Positions 43,988 to 53,714 of a stretch of DNA of 64,000 nucleotides are shown piece after piece. The notes under the pieces were generated by a model that saw only the letters and a list, made by a program, of their open reading frames with translations, was not told the origin of the DNA and ran no database searches. A program made the translations under genes and the position numbers. Origin of the DNA: Methylobacillus arboreus (GTDB taxonomy: Bacteria; Pseudomonadota; Gammaproteobacteria; Burkholderiales; Methylophilaceae); the NCBI RefSeq assembly GCF_020532725.1, contig NZ_JAJAVC010000003.1, positions 1 through 64,000 of the forward strand, read 5' to 3'. Numbering within the stretch: position 1 is the stretch's first letter; each line of letters opens with the position of its first letter.

Positions 43988-45763
43988 TTAGCGCTTCTTC
44001 GGCGGCAGCATATCTGTGATCGTGCCTTCCTTGAGTTCTGCTGCGAAGCAGATGGTTTCGGACAGAGTCGGGTGGGCATGGATGGTAAGGCCCAGGTCAT
44101 GCGCATCAGCGCCCATTTCGATCGCCAATACTGCCTCTGCCAACAACTCACCTGCATTGGTGCCGACAATACCGGCTCCAATGACGCGATGGGTTTCCTT
44201 GTCGAAAATCAGTTTGGTACTGCCTTCGGAGCGGGCGATGGAAAGTGCGCGTCCGCTGGCAGCCCACGGGAAGGAGGCTTTCTCGATGTTGAGGCCTTGG
44301 GCCTTAGCTTCCGTTTCCGTGACACCTGCCCAAGCCACTTCAGGATCGGTATAGGCTACGGACGGAATCGCCAATGCCTGGAACTCAACCTTGTGCCCGG
44401 CAATGACTTCGGCTGCTACCTTGGCTTCATGCGTGGCCTTGTGCGCCAGCATAGGCTGGCCGACGATATCGCCGATAGCGAAGATATGCGGCACGTTGGT
44501 GCGCATCTGCTTGTCCACAGCGATAAAGCCGCGATCATCCACGGCAACGCCTGCGTTTTCAGCGCCTATGTTCTTGCCATTCGGGCGGCGGCCGATGGAG
44601 ACCAGCACACGATCATAGACTTGGGTGTCCTTGGGTGCGTTTTCACCTTCAAAGCTGACATGGATGCCGTCTTTCTTAGCTTCAATTTTAGCAACCTTGG
44701 TGGATAGCATGATGCTCTCGAAGCGCTTTTCCATGCGTTTGTGCAAAGGGCGGATCAGGTCGCGGTCGGCACCCGGGATGAGTCCGTCCATGAACTCGAC
44801 CACGCTGACCTTGCTGCCTAATGCTTCATACACGGTACCCATTTCCAGGCCGATGATGCCGCCGCCGATGACGAGCAGGCGCTTGGGAACGTCAGCCAGC
44901 GCCAGAGCGCCGGTGGAGTCCATGATGCGTTCGTCTTCAGGCGCGCCGGGGAACTTGGTGGCTTGCGAGCCAGCCGCGATGATCGCGTTCTGGAAGCCGA
45001 CAGTGGTGACCTTGCCGTCCGCGGCCGTGACGTCAATCTGGTTGGGGCTGGTGAACTTGCCTACGCCCTGCACCACGGTCACGCCGCGCTGCTTGGCCAT
45101 TTGAGCCAGTCCGCCGGTCAGTTTGTTGACCACGTCGTTGGCTTTCCAGTCGCGTAGTTCATCCAGGTTGATCTTGGGTTTGCCGAAGCTGACGCCGTGA
45201 TGGCTGGTTTCCTCGGCCTCGGTAATCACCTTGGCGGTATGCAGCAAGGCTTTGGACGGGATGCAGCCTACGTTGAGGCAGACGCCGCCCAGCGTGGAAT
45301 AGCGCTCGATCAGCACCACTTGCTTGCCGAGGTCTGCGGCACGAAAGGCGGCTGTATAGCCGCCGGGGCCGGAGCCCAGCACGACGACTTCGGTGTTGAT
45401 GTCAGCATCGCCTATAGCTGTTGCTGGGGCAGGCGTCGGTGCAACTGCAGCAGGTGCTGTTTCGGCAGGACTTGCTTGTGGTTGTGACTGGGCTGCAGAT
45501 GCAGGGTCAGCAGTTTCGTCTGCGGCTTCTTCCAGCAGCAGGATCAGTGCGCCCTTGGCAACTTTGTCGCCCACTTTGACCTTGACTTCTTTCACCACGC
45601 CCGCGTGAGAGGAAGGGATGTCCATAGACGCCTTGTCGGACTCCAGGGTGATCAGTGAGTCTTCCTTGGCAATGGTGTCGCCAGCCTTGACCAGCACTTC
45701 GATGACGTCGACGCTATCGAAATTGCCGATATCGGGCACTAGTACTTCAGTAATTTTGCTCAT
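43988..45763 (-). CDS. lpdA: Dihydrolipoyl dehydrogenase (E3) with N-terminal lipoyl domain
   Basis: A 591-residue E3 of pyruvate dehydrogenase. Residues 1-78 form a lipoyl domain with lipoyl-Lys at 44 (ESDKASMDIP), joined by an Ala/Pro linker (about 85-120) to a flavoprotein: FAD loop VVLGSGPGGYTAA (about 127-139), redox disulfide GGVCLNVGCIPSK (Cys162, Cys167), NAD-binding GGGIIGLEMG, and the C-terminal HAHPTLSE with the catalytic His-Glu. E3 with a fused lipoyl domain is typical of Neisseria and other betaproteobacteria. It is the last gene of aceE-aceF-lpdA, 16 bases after aceF. Confidence 0.96.
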   Translation of the reverse strand: MSKITEVLVPDIGNFDSVDVIEVLVKAGDTIAKEDSLITLESDKASMDIPSSHAGVVKEVKVKVGDKVAKGALILLLEEAADETADPASAAQSQPQASPAETAPAAVAPTPAPATAIGDADINTEVVVLGSGPGGYTAAFRAADLGKQVVLIERYSTLGGVCLNVGCIPSKALLHTAKVITEAEETSHHGVSFGKPKINLDELRDWKANDVVNKLTGGLAQMAKQRGVTVVQGVGKFTSPNQIDVTAADGKVTTVGFQNAIIAAGSQATKFPGAPEDERIMDSTGALALADVPKRLLVIGGGIIGLEMGTVYEALGSKVSVVEFMDGLIPGADRDLIRPLHKRMEKRFESIMLSTKVAKIEAKKDGIHVSFEGENAPKDTQVYDRVLVSIGRRPNGKNIGAENAGVAVDDRGFIAVDKQMRTNVPHIFAIGDIVGQPMLAHKATHEAKVAAEVIAGHKVEFQALAIPSVAYTDPEVAWAGVTETEAKAQGLNIEKASFPWAASGRALSIARSEGSTKLIFDKETHRVIGAGIVGTNAGELLAEAVLAIEMGADAHDLGLTIHAHPTLSETICFAAELKEGTITDMLPPKKR

Positions 45764-45779
45764 TTCTATCCCTCAACTC

Positions 45780-47120
45780 TTACAGCAACAAACGGCGTAC
45801 GTCAGACAGCATCATGCGCAGGTGGCTGGTAAAGCGTGCGCCGTCAGCACCGTCGATGACGCGGTGGTCGTAAGACAGGGAAAGCGGCAGGATCAAGCGC
45901 GGCTCGAATTCCTTGATCTTGCTGTTGAACACCGGCTGTATGCTGGAGCGGGAAACGCCGAGGATGGCGACTTCCGGGCAGTTGATGATGGGCGTGAATG
46001 CGGTGCCGCCTATGCCGCCCAGGCTGGAGATGGTGAAGCAGCCGCCCTGCATTTCTTCGACCTTGAGCTTGCGTTCACGTGCCTTTGCCGAGAGCTCGCC
46101 CAGTTCTGCGGCGATTTCCAATACGTCCTTGCGGTTGACGTCGCGGATGACCGGCACAACCAGGCCATCCGGCGTGTCGCAGGCAAAGCCGACGTTGAAG
46201 TATTGCTTGAGAATCAGGTTTTCGCCATCCGGTGACAGTGAAGCATTGAAATTCGGATAGGTGCGCAAGGCATTGACCGAGGCCTTGATCAGGAAGGCGA
46301 GCATGGTCAGCTTGACGCCGCGTTTTTCGGCATCGGCCTGCATGGACTTGCGGAAGTCCTCGAGGTCGGTAATGTCTGCCTCGTCAAACTGGGTAACGTG
46401 CGGGGCAGTCACCCAGTTGCGGTGCAGGTTGGCGCCGGACAGTTTCTTGATGCGGGAAAGCGGCTTGGTCTCGGTGCCGCCAAACTGGCTGAAGTCGATC
46501 ACCGGCGCCTGTATCACGGCAATGCCGCCAGCGGAGGCTACACCGCCGCCGCGTGGCTTGTTCAGTTCACCCTTGACGAATGCCTGTACGTCGCTTTGCA
46601 GGATGCGGTTCTTCGGGCCGCTGGCGCTGACCAGCGAGAGGTTCACGCCTAGTTCCCGCGCAAATTTTCGGACCGACGGGCTGGCGTGTGCCTGCTTGCC
46701 CGGGGCCGTTTCTACATGGGCGGCAATCGGGTTGGGGGTAGCTTGCGGTTGTATGGTTTGCGGTGGTTCCGGTGCCGGACGAGTGGGCTCAGGCACGGCG
46801 GCTGCAGGCGCTGCTTGTGCCACTGGGGCTGGCGCAGGTTTTTCTTCAGCTGCTGGTTGCGCAGTAGCAGCACTGCTGCCTTCTTCCGCATCCAGAAGCA
46901 GGATCAGTCCACCTTGGGCCGCCTTGTCGCCGACCTTGATCTTGACTTCCTTGACTGTCCCGGCGAAAGGCGCAGGGATATCCATGGACGCCTTGTCGGA
47001 TTCCAGGGTGATCAGGGAGTCATCCTTGGCGATAGTGTCGCCGGCCTTGACCAGGACTTCGATGACATCAACGCTGTCAAAATTACCGATGTCGGGAACG
47101 AGTACCTCTTTAATTGCCAT
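45780..47120 (-). CDS. aceF: Pyruvate dehydrogenase E2, dihydrolipoamide acetyltransferase
   Basis: A 446-residue E2 core forming the acetyl-CoA product. There is one lipoyl domain (1-78, Lys43 in ESDKASMDIP), an Ala/Pro-rich linker (about 80-135), a peripheral subunit-binding domain (ASPSVRKFARELGVNLSLV onward) and the catalytic domain, ending with LSYDHRVIDGADGARF, which holds the catalytic His and Asp. E. coli has three lipoyl domains; the single one here is near-identical in protein sequence to that on E3. It is 96 bases after aceE, with a hairpin between. Confidence 0.96.
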   Translation of the reverse strand: MAIKEVLVPDIGNFDSVDVIEVLVKAGDTIAKDDSLITLESDKASMDIPAPFAGTVKEVKIKVGDKAAQGGLILLLDAEEGSSAATAQPAAEEKPAPAPVAQAAPAAAVPEPTRPAPEPPQTIQPQATPNPIAAHVETAPGKQAHASPSVRKFARELGVNLSLVSASGPKNRILQSDVQAFVKGELNKPRGGGVASAGGIAVIQAPVIDFSQFGGTETKPLSRIKKLSGANLHRNWVTAPHVTQFDEADITDLEDFRKSMQADAEKRGVKLTMLAFLIKASVNALRTYPNFNASLSPDGENLILKQYFNVGFACDTPDGLVVPVIRDVNRKDVLEIAAELGELSAKARERKLKVEEMQGGCFTISSLGGIGGTAFTPIINCPEVAILGVSRSSIQPVFNSKIKEFEPRLILPLSLSYDHRVIDGADGARFTSHLRMMLSDVRRLLL

Positions 47121-47157
47121 GCTTGTGTTCCTTAAAATTCATCTTTTCAAGATCATC

Positions 47158-47199
47158 ATGCACAACCGCCTCATGCCTTGCAGCGGGGTTGTTGTGCAT
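47158..47199 (-). other. Hairpin between aceE and aceF
   Basis: A 9-bp stem ATGCACAAC / GTTGTGCAT (47158-47166 with 47191-47199) with a 24-base loop. There is no T run on the minus strand, so rather than a full terminator it may be an mRNA processing or attenuation element tuning E1 against E2/E3. Confidence 0.5.
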
Positions 47200-47216
47200 G
47201 TGCTTAATGCATCAAG

Positions 47217-49871
47217 TTAAACCGTAGTCGGGTTGGGCTTGTTCGCGTTGAGTTTATATTTCTTGATAGCTTCAGCGGCCTTGGCTGCTGGCAGTTTGCC
47301 TTCGTCGGCTAATGCTTTCAGCGCCGCGACTACCACGTGGTAGCGGTCAACTTCAAAGAAGCTGCGCAGGGCCTCGCGCGAGTCGGAACGGCCATAACCA
47401 TCCGTGCCCAGGGTGACATAACGCTGTGGAATAAAGCTGCGGATCTGGTCGGCAAAGGATTTCATATAGTCGGTAGACGCGATCACAGGACCTTCGGTCT
47501 TTTTCAGGCTCTTGGCGACATAGCTTTCCTTCTGTGCCTTTTCCGGGTTGAGCAGGTTCCAGCGCTCAACGTCCAGGCCTTCGCGGCGCAGCTCGGTAAA
47601 GCTGGTCACGCTCCAGATGTCGGCAGCAACGCCCCAGTCTTTTTCCAGCAGCTCGCCTGCCGCAATCACTTCGCGCAGGATCACGCCACTGCCCAGGAGT
47701 TGCACCTTGGCGCCCTTGGCCTTGGATTGGCTGAATTGGTAGAGACCCTTGAGTATGCCTTCCTCGGCGCCCTTAGGCAGTGCGAGGTGGGTGTAGTTTT
47801 CGTTCATCAGGGTGATGTAGTAGTACACATCTTCCTGGTTTTGCACCATGCGGCGCAGCCCTTCCTGGATGATCACAGCCAGCTCGTAGGCAAAGGTTGG
47901 ATCATAGGAAATGCAGTTGGGGATGGTAGCCGACATCAGGTGGCTGTGGCCGTCTTCGTGCTGCAAGCCTTCACCGTTCAGTGTAGTGCGGCCAGCGGTA
48001 GCACCAAGCAGGAAGCCGCGTGCGCGTGAATCGCCCGCTGCCCAGGCCAGGTCGCCGATACGCTGGAAGCCGAACATGGAGTAGAAGATATAGAACGGGA
48101 TCATCTGCACCCCGCTCACGCTGTAGGAGGTGGCAGCGGCAATCCATGACGAGAACGAGCCTGCCTCGTTAATGCCTTCCTCCAGGATCTGGCCGTCCTT
48201 GGATTCCTTGTAGAACATTACCTGGTCGGCATCCTGCGGCTCATAGAGCTGGCCGACGGAAGAGTAGATGCCGAGTTGGCGGAACATGCCTTCCATGCCG
48301 AAAGTTCTGGCCTCGTCCGGGACGATAGGTACTACGTACTTGCCGATCTGCTTGTCGCGCAGCAGGGTGGAGAGGATACGCACGAAGGCCATGGTGGTGG
48401 AGATTTCACGCTCACCGGTGGCGCCCAGCATATTCTCGAAAGCCGAAAGTTCCGGCACGGTCAGCTCATTGCCCTTGCGGCGGCGGGATGGCACAAAGCC
48501 ACCCATCGCTTCACGGCGGGATTTCAGGTACTGCATTTCCGGGCTGTCATCTGCCGGACGGTAGAACGAGAGGTTTTCCACCTGTTCATCAGTCAGCGGC
48601 AGGTCAAAACGGGTACGGAAGGCCTTCAGCGTTTCCACGCCCATGCTCTTTTGCTGGTGGGTGGTGTTCTGGCCTTCGCCTTCCTGGCCCATGCCATAAC
48701 CCTTGACGGTCTTGGCCAGGATCACGGTAGGCTGGCCCTTATGGTTAACCGCGGAGTGATAGGCCGCATAAACCTTGTGCGGGTCGTGGCCGCCACGGTT
48801 CAGGCGCCAGATGTCTTCATCGGACATCGCTGCGACCATTTCCTTCAGTTCAGGATATTTGCCGAAGAAGTGCTCGCGCGTATAGGCGCCGCCCTTGGCC
48901 TTGAAGTTCTGGTATTCGCCGTCCACGCATTCTTCCATGCGTTTTTTGAGCAAGCCGTCCTTGTCCATCGCCAGCAATGGGTCCCAGTAGGAGCCCCACA
49001 ATACTTTCAGCACGTTCCAGCCGGAGCCACGGAATGCGGCCTCGAATTCCTGGATCACCTTGCCGTTGCCGCGTACCGGGCCATCCAGGCGCTGCAGGTT
49101 ACAGTTGATGACAAAAATCAGGTTGTCCAGCTTTTCACGGGCGGCCAGTGAGATGGCGCCCAGTGACTCAGGCTCATCCATTTCGCCGTCGCCACAGAAA
49201 ACCCAGACCTTGCGGTCTGAGGTGTCGGCAATGCCACGGTCATGCAGATACTTGAGGAAACGAGCCTGGTAAATGCCCTGCAATGGGCCAAGCCCCATGG
49301 AGACGGTGGGGAACTGCCAGAAGTCAGGCATCAGCCAAGGATGCGGGTAAGAGGAAAGTCCATTGCCTTCCGTTTCAATACGGAAATTGGACATTTGCTC
49401 CTCGGTCAACCTGCCTTCAAGGAAGGCGCGCGCATAGACGCCTGGTGAGGAATGGCCCTGGAAGTAAATCAGGTCACCGCCGAAGTTTTCATTGGCGGCA
49501 CGGAAAAAGTGGTTGAAGCCGGTGTCATACAGGGTTGCGGCTGACTGGAAGCTGGCGATATGGCCGCCGACGCCGGGGGATTTCTCGTTGGCGCGCAACA
49601 CGGTCATGATCGCGTTCCAGCGGATCAGGGCGCGGATCTTGCGTTCCATGGCAGTGTCGCCAGGATGCTTGGGCTGCAGGTGCGCGGGAATGGTGTTTAC
49701 GTAAGCCGTGGTTGCGTTGTACGGTAAATATGCACCTGAGCGGCGAGCCTTGTCGATCAGCGTTTCCAGCAGGAAGTGCGCGCGCTCGGTTCCCTCGTTC
49801 TCAAGTACCGATGAGATGGCTTCAAGCCATTCCTGGGTTTCTTGAGGGTCAATATCGGGGGTCAATGCCAT
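47217..49871 (-). CDS. aceE: Pyruvate dehydrogenase E1, homodimeric
   Basis: An 884-residue, homodimeric thiamine diphosphate-dependent E1 that decarboxylates pyruvate and acetylates lipoyl groups. The N-terminus carries the E2-binding region. The TPP-binding signature is GDGEMDEPES followed by FVINCNLQRLDGPVRGNGKV. GHSSPGVYARAFLEGRLTE and HGEDGHSHL-type blocks (here LQHEDGHSHL) are typical of AceE. The C-terminus ends KYKLNANKPNPTTV. A GGAG binding site precedes the ATG. First gene of the pyruvate dehydrogenase operon, divergent from the aminopeptidase gene. Confidence 0.97.
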   Translation of the reverse strand: MALTPDIDPQETQEWLEAISSVLENEGTERAHFLLETLIDKARRSGAYLPYNATTAYVNTIPAHLQPKHPGDTAMERKIRALIRWNAIMTVLRANEKSPGVGGHIASFQSAATLYDTGFNHFFRAANENFGGDLIYFQGHSSPGVYARAFLEGRLTEEQMSNFRIETEGNGLSSYPHPWLMPDFWQFPTVSMGLGPLQGIYQARFLKYLHDRGIADTSDRKVWVFCGDGEMDEPESLGAISLAAREKLDNLIFVINCNLQRLDGPVRGNGKVIQEFEAAFRGSGWNVLKVLWGSYWDPLLAMDKDGLLKKRMEECVDGEYQNFKAKGGAYTREHFFGKYPELKEMVAAMSDEDIWRLNRGGHDPHKVYAAYHSAVNHKGQPTVILAKTVKGYGMGQEGEGQNTTHQQKSMGVETLKAFRTRFDLPLTDEQVENLSFYRPADDSPEMQYLKSRREAMGGFVPSRRRKGNELTVPELSAFENMLGATGEREISTTMAFVRILSTLLRDKQIGKYVVPIVPDEARTFGMEGMFRQLGIYSSVGQLYEPQDADQVMFYKESKDGQILEEGINEAGSFSSWIAAATSYSVSGVQMIPFYIFYSMFGFQRIGDLAWAAGDSRARGFLLGATAGRTTLNGEGLQHEDGHSHLMSATIPNCISYDPTFAYELAVIIQEGLRRMVQNQEDVYYYITLMNENYTHLALPKGAEEGILKGLYQFSQSKAKGAKVQLLGSGVILREVIAAGELLEKDWGVAADIWSVTSFTELRREGLDVERWNLLNPEKAQKESYVAKSLKKTEGPVIASTDYMKSFADQIRSFIPQRYVTLGTDGYGRSDSREALRSFFEVDRYHVVVAALKALADEGKLPAAKAAEAIKKYKLNANKPNPTTV

Positions 49872-50068
49872 GTAGGATTCTCCGGGAAACTTTTATGATT
49901 CGCTTGGGTATAATCAGCCTGATGCAGCATCAAGCTTGAAATGTCGTTATGGCTTGAGGCCGTTTTGAAGTCGCTATATTGGCTTTTTTGACTGATCAGG
50001 TCAAGTTTTGCCGCTTCCGCCAGCGCATGAAACCAAGGGGCTAACCCGCTAAAAACAAGAGGAATCTT

Positions 50069-51559
50069 ATGACCGTGCAACTCAAGCAATCTGCCGCCCT
50101 GGCAGATGAAAAATCCCTGGCAACGGCTAGCCATATACTGTTTGTTCTGCCCAAAAACAAACCTGCTGCCCTGCCTTTGGTTTCTGTGCTTGAAGCGAGG
50201 TTGCGGCGCGCACGCAGCAAATATACAGATCTGGCGAAAACTCCCTTATCTGCAGACCTGCCCAATGGCGGTGTCGCGAGCTGGCTGGTACTGGACGGCA
50301 AGCAGAATACCTTCCAGCGCCACACCCTGCTACGCAAGGCCAGCAAGGTGCTGCTGGACGACCAGCCGCAAACCGTGATCGTGGTAGTGTTGGGTGACAA
50401 TGCGTTGCGAAGCCAGGCGGCACGCGAGGCATTCTATGTACTGAGCGTGAATGCCGTGCCCGTGCCAACGCGCAAATCCAAGCAAAAAGACCTCCCGCTC
50501 AGGACTATTTCCATCCATGGCTGGAAATCTGCTGAGGGCTATGCCGACATTAATGCACTGGTATTAGGTAGTCAATTGACCCGTAGTCTCACGTTGACAC
50601 CGCCGAATGAACTGACGCCAGGCCGGTATCGCGAGCAAATTGCCGCACTGGCCAAGCAGCAAGGCTGGAAGCATGAGGAGTTTGATATCAAAAAACTGCG
50701 CAAGTTGGGGGCCGGCGCGTTTGTCGCGGTAGCACAGGGGTCTGATCCGCAAGATGCGGCAATTGTGCATCTTACCTATGCCCCCAAAGGTGCAAAACAG
50801 CATGTGGCCTTGGTGGGCAAGGGCATCTGCTTTGATACCGGCGGCCATAACCTCAAGCCCGCGCGCTATATGAGCGGCATGCATGAGGATATGAATGGTT
50901 CTGCGGTTGCACTTGGCATATTGCTGGCTGCGAGCCAGTCCGGGTTGCCGGTCAAGATTGATTGCTGGCTGGCGATTGCACAAAATCATATTGGCCCGCA
51001 TGCCTACAAGCAGAGCGATGTGGTGACGGCGCTGAATGGCACGACGATAGAAATCGTGCACACCGACGCTGAAGGGCGCATGGTGCTGGCAGATACGCTC
51101 ACATTGGCTTCACGTGCGAAGCCGGAATTTATCCTTGATTTTGCCACCCTGACTGGCAGTATGCATACGGCACTAGGCGACCGTTACAGCGGCATCATCG
51201 GCAAGAACGAGCGCTGGCTGCAGGCCGCAGTCAAGGTCGGCAGTACCGTTGGCGAGCGTGTTTGCGTGCTGCCTTTTGACGAGGATTACGAAGAAGACCT
51301 TGAGAGCGATATTGCCGACATCAAACAATGCACGTTGGAAGGCGGTGCCGACCATATCCTTGCTGCACGCTTTTTATCCCGGTTTGTCGAGCATGAGACG
51401 CCGTGGGTGCATGTTGACCTTTCTTCTTACAATCGCAAAGGCGGGCTGGGTGCGGTCGCCGGTGATGTGAATGGTTTTGGCGTGAGTTTTGGGCTTGAAT
51501 TGCTCAGGCAGGCCCTAATGATTTTGGCGCAGCGTCATGGTAATGAATCACACGCCTGA
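50069..51559 (+). CDS. Leucyl aminopeptidase family (M17) protein
   Basis: A 496-residue M17 metallopeptidase that removes N-terminal residues from peptides. The C-terminal catalytic domain has both metal-site blocks, VGKGICFDTGGHNLKP (with Lys and Asp) and HEDMNGSA, and the hallmark HTDAEGRM with catalytic Asp/Glu/Arg (usually NTDAEGRL). The N-terminal half is divergent from E. coli PepA. AAGAGGAATCTT precedes the ATG. It overlaps arfB by 23 bases. Could equally be called PepA-like or PepB-like. Confidence 0.9.
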   Translation: MTVQLKQSAALADEKSLATASHILFVLPKNKPAALPLVSVLEARLRRARSKYTDLAKTPLSADLPNGGVASWLVLDGKQNTFQRHTLLRKASKVLLDDQPQTVIVVVLGDNALRSQAAREAFYVLSVNAVPVPTRKSKQKDLPLRTISIHGWKSAEGYADINALVLGSQLTRSLTLTPPNELTPGRYREQIAALAKQQGWKHEEFDIKKLRKLGAGAFVAVAQGSDPQDAAIVHLTYAPKGAKQHVALVGKGICFDTGGHNLKPARYMSGMHEDMNGSAVALGILLAASQSGLPVKIDCWLAIAQNHIGPHAYKQSDVVTALNGTTIEIVHTDAEGRMVLADTLTLASRAKPEFILDFATLTGSMHTALGDRYSGIIGKNERWLQAAVKVGSTVGERVCVLPFDEDYEEDLESDIADIKQCTLEGGADHILAARFLSRFVEHETPWVHVDLSSYNRKGGLGAVAGDVNGFGVSFGLELLRQALMILAQRHGNESHA

Positions 51560-51953
51560 TATTTCAATCCATCTGGATGAGGTCGAGATCACAGCGGTGC
51601 GTGCGCAAGGGGCTGGTGGGCAGAATGTCAACAAGGTTTCCAGCGCGATCCACCTGCGTTTTGATGTCAAGGCCTCGTCATTGCCTGATGCCGTGAAGGA
51701 CAAGCTATTGCGCCTTTCCGACCATCGCATCACGCGTGATGGCGTTATTATCATCAAGGCGCAACTGCACCGCAGCCAGGAGTTGAATCGTGCTGATGCA
51801 TTGGCACGGTTGCATGACTTGGTGAACCGTGTCGCCAGGCCACCCAAGCCGCGTGTGCCCACCAGGCCGACCAGGGGCGCACAATTGCGCCGCCTGGAAG
51901 GAAAGCGGCGTCTTGCCGAACGCAAGGCATTGCGCCGCGGGATAGATGATTAG
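51537..51953 (+). CDS. arfB: Peptidyl-tRNA hydrolase ArfB (ribosome rescue)
   Basis: A 138-residue release factor-like protein. The catalytic GGQ is in RAQGAGGQNVNKVSSAIHL, followed by a codon-recognition-free fold and a basic C-terminal tail (ARPPKPRVPTRP, RRLEGKRRLAERKALRR) that enters the empty mRNA channel of stalled ribosomes. It frees nascent chains on non-stop ribosomes. Translation may begin at ATG 51537 or 51543; either overlaps the end of the aminopeptidase gene, suggesting coupling. Confidence 0.95.
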   Translation: MVMNHTPDISIHLDEVEITAVRAQGAGGQNVNKVSSAIHLRFDVKASSLPDAVKDKLLRLSDHRITRDGVIIIKAQLHRSQELNRADALARLHDLVNRVARPPKPRVPTRPTRGAQLRRLEGKRRLAERKALRRGIDD

Positions 51954-51975
51954 CGCGAGTTAGGGTCTGTTGAAG

Positions 51976-53700
51976 TTAGTGTTTTGTCTGTTTATGCAAC
52001 TTGCGTAAACGGGTGATTTTGCGTGACATCCAGCGCCATAGCCAGCCATCGGCGATTTCGCGGCCATTGATGATCCAGGTTAGTATCTTGTGGTTGCTCT
52101 GGGTAATCGGCTGGGCAGATTTGGCATTGGGCGTGCCGCAGAACAGCAAGCGGTCGCCTACCTGCAATGGCAGGTGCGGTTCCGGCAGTAGTTCATATTT
52201 TCCGCTACGGATCAGCATCAGCGGCACCAGTGCCAGCCGCTCTGTGCGGTTCCCCGGGTCGCGCATGAGGGAGTCCAGCGTGACGGGCAGGCCCCAGGCA
52301 ATCAGGTTGGCAACGGCGGGGCTATGGTCGGCATCGATGGTGACGCCCCAGGCTTCCGGTACATTCTCGCCAACCACTTCCACCAGCTGGCTGATCAACT
52401 GGTTGGCCCAGGTGTTGTCCTGTGTGCGTACCAATTGCAGGAAATGCGTCATCATGGGAGTGATCATACGTGCCAGGCATTCATGGGCGATGATGGCGCT
52501 CGGGTCCATGGAAATATCGGCATTGAAATGCTCGAACAACGGCTCGTTGAACCGGCGGTTCTTGCGTACCACGACGAACAGGTCGGGATTCATCTTCTGC
52601 GCCGTCATCACGATGGACAGGTTGTTGATATCGTTGTTGGTGCCCGCCACAATGCCGACCGCGCCTTCTATGCCTGCTTCTGTGAGCGTGCCTGCCTCGG
52701 TGCCGTTGCCGACAACGCATTGTTTGCAATGCGTCAGTTCCGGGTCGGCCTCTATCACGACAGTGGTGATTTGCTCGCGTTCCAGATTCTCGACCACTGC
52801 CTTGCCGAAACGGCCATAGCCGCAGACGATCCATTTGCCTATCGGCGGCACCTTGGGCAAGGTCAGCGATTCACCGGGAACGCCAGTCAGCCAGCGGTGC
52901 AGCAGATAAGTGCCGATCGCATGCACTTCCATGCCCAACTGGTCGCCGAACAGGGTGTAGGGATTCAGGATATGGTCTGTGCCGAAAGAGGCCATGTTGG
53001 CAGCGACTTCGTCGTCTTCTGCCCGCGCCAGTACGGTAAGCTTGGGATTGAGCAGTTTCGCGGCAACGGCAATCGCGAGGTTGACATGGTCGTTATCGGT
53101 AAGCGCGGCAATGCCCTTGCACATGGGGTGGCGTACGCCGGCGCGCAGCAGCGTGTCCGGCATTTTGGCATCGGAGCAGAGCACGGGAATATCGAACTGA
53201 TAGTCTTCAAGTTCCAGGTCATTGACCCGGTCCTGGTCCCTTTCGGTGACAACAACGCGTATGCCCTTGTGGTCCAGCGCCTTGACCAGCAGGCTGCCGG
53301 TTTCACCATAGCCTGAAACGATAAAGAATGGTTCATGCAGATTTTCCACAGCCCGGCCGAAGCTGCTGGTAGTCAGTGCCTGCTTCAGGGCAGGGTCCTG
53401 GAAGAGCGAAATGATCTTACCAATGGCATAAAACCAGGGAATGACGGTGAAGTAGATCGAGAAGGTCATCCACAGCCGCTGGGTGTCACTGTAAGGGAAA
53501 GGTACTTCGCCAAAACCGATGGTGGTGGCAGTGTAGCTGATCACATAAAATGCCTCGAAGAGGCTCATGTGCCATGGGTTGCCATGGTCATCCATCCCCG
53601 GCATCAATGTCAGGCCGACAATGGCGATGGTGTAGGTGACGATCACCGTGATCAGCGGCGCGCGCATGCGCCGCAGGATCAGGAAGAAGATATTATTCAC
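51976..53700 (-). CDS. Two-helix ion channel with two RCK (TrkA-N) domains
   Basis: A 574-residue membrane protein. Residues 1-105 form a two-helix channel (ITVIVTYTIAIVGL and WMTFSIYFTVIPWFYAIG) around a pore loop TTIGFGEVPF (59-68). The selectivity filter is GFGE instead of the standard GYGD. Two Rossmann RCK domains follow: FFIVSGYGETGSLLVKAL (about 120) and WIVCGYGRFGKAVVENL (about 300), each with GxGxxG. Such channels open on ligand or nucleotide binding. The adjacent DUF6394 membrane gene is its usual partner. The ion may be K+; the filter change leaves this open. Confidence 0.87.
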   Translation of the reverse strand: MNNIFFLILRRMRAPLITVIVTYTIAIVGLTLMPGMDDHGNPWHMSLFEAFYVISYTATTIGFGEVPFPYSDTQRLWMTFSIYFTVIPWFYAIGKIISLFQDPALKQALTTSSFGRAVENLHEPFFIVSGYGETGSLLVKALDHKGIRVVVTERDQDRVNDLELEDYQFDIPVLCSDAKMPDTLLRAGVRHPMCKGIAALTDNDHVNLAIAVAAKLLNPKLTVLARAEDDEVAANMASFGTDHILNPYTLFGDQLGMEVHAIGTYLLHRWLTGVPGESLTLPKVPPIGKWIVCGYGRFGKAVVENLEREQITTVVIEADPELTHCKQCVVGNGTEAGTLTEAGIEGAVGIVAGTNNDINNLSIVMTAQKMNPDLFVVVRKNRRFNEPLFEHFNADISMDPSAIIAHECLARMITPMMTHFLQLVRTQDNTWANQLISQLVEVVGENVPEAWGVTIDADHSPAVANLIAWGLPVTLDSLMRDPGNRTERLALVPLMLIRSGKYELLPEPHLPLQVGDRLLFCGTPNAKSAQPITQSNHKILTWIINGREIADGWLWRWMSRKITRLRKLHKQTKH

Positions 53701-53714
53701 AAGCGCTTCCGCTT

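Noticed and set aside
46261-47220. Long open frame antisense to aceF
   Set aside because: Mirror of the Ala/Pro-rich aceF linker; no domain or binding site.
52324-53316. Long open frame antisense to the RCK channel
   Set aside because: Shadow of the channel gene; no recognisable product.
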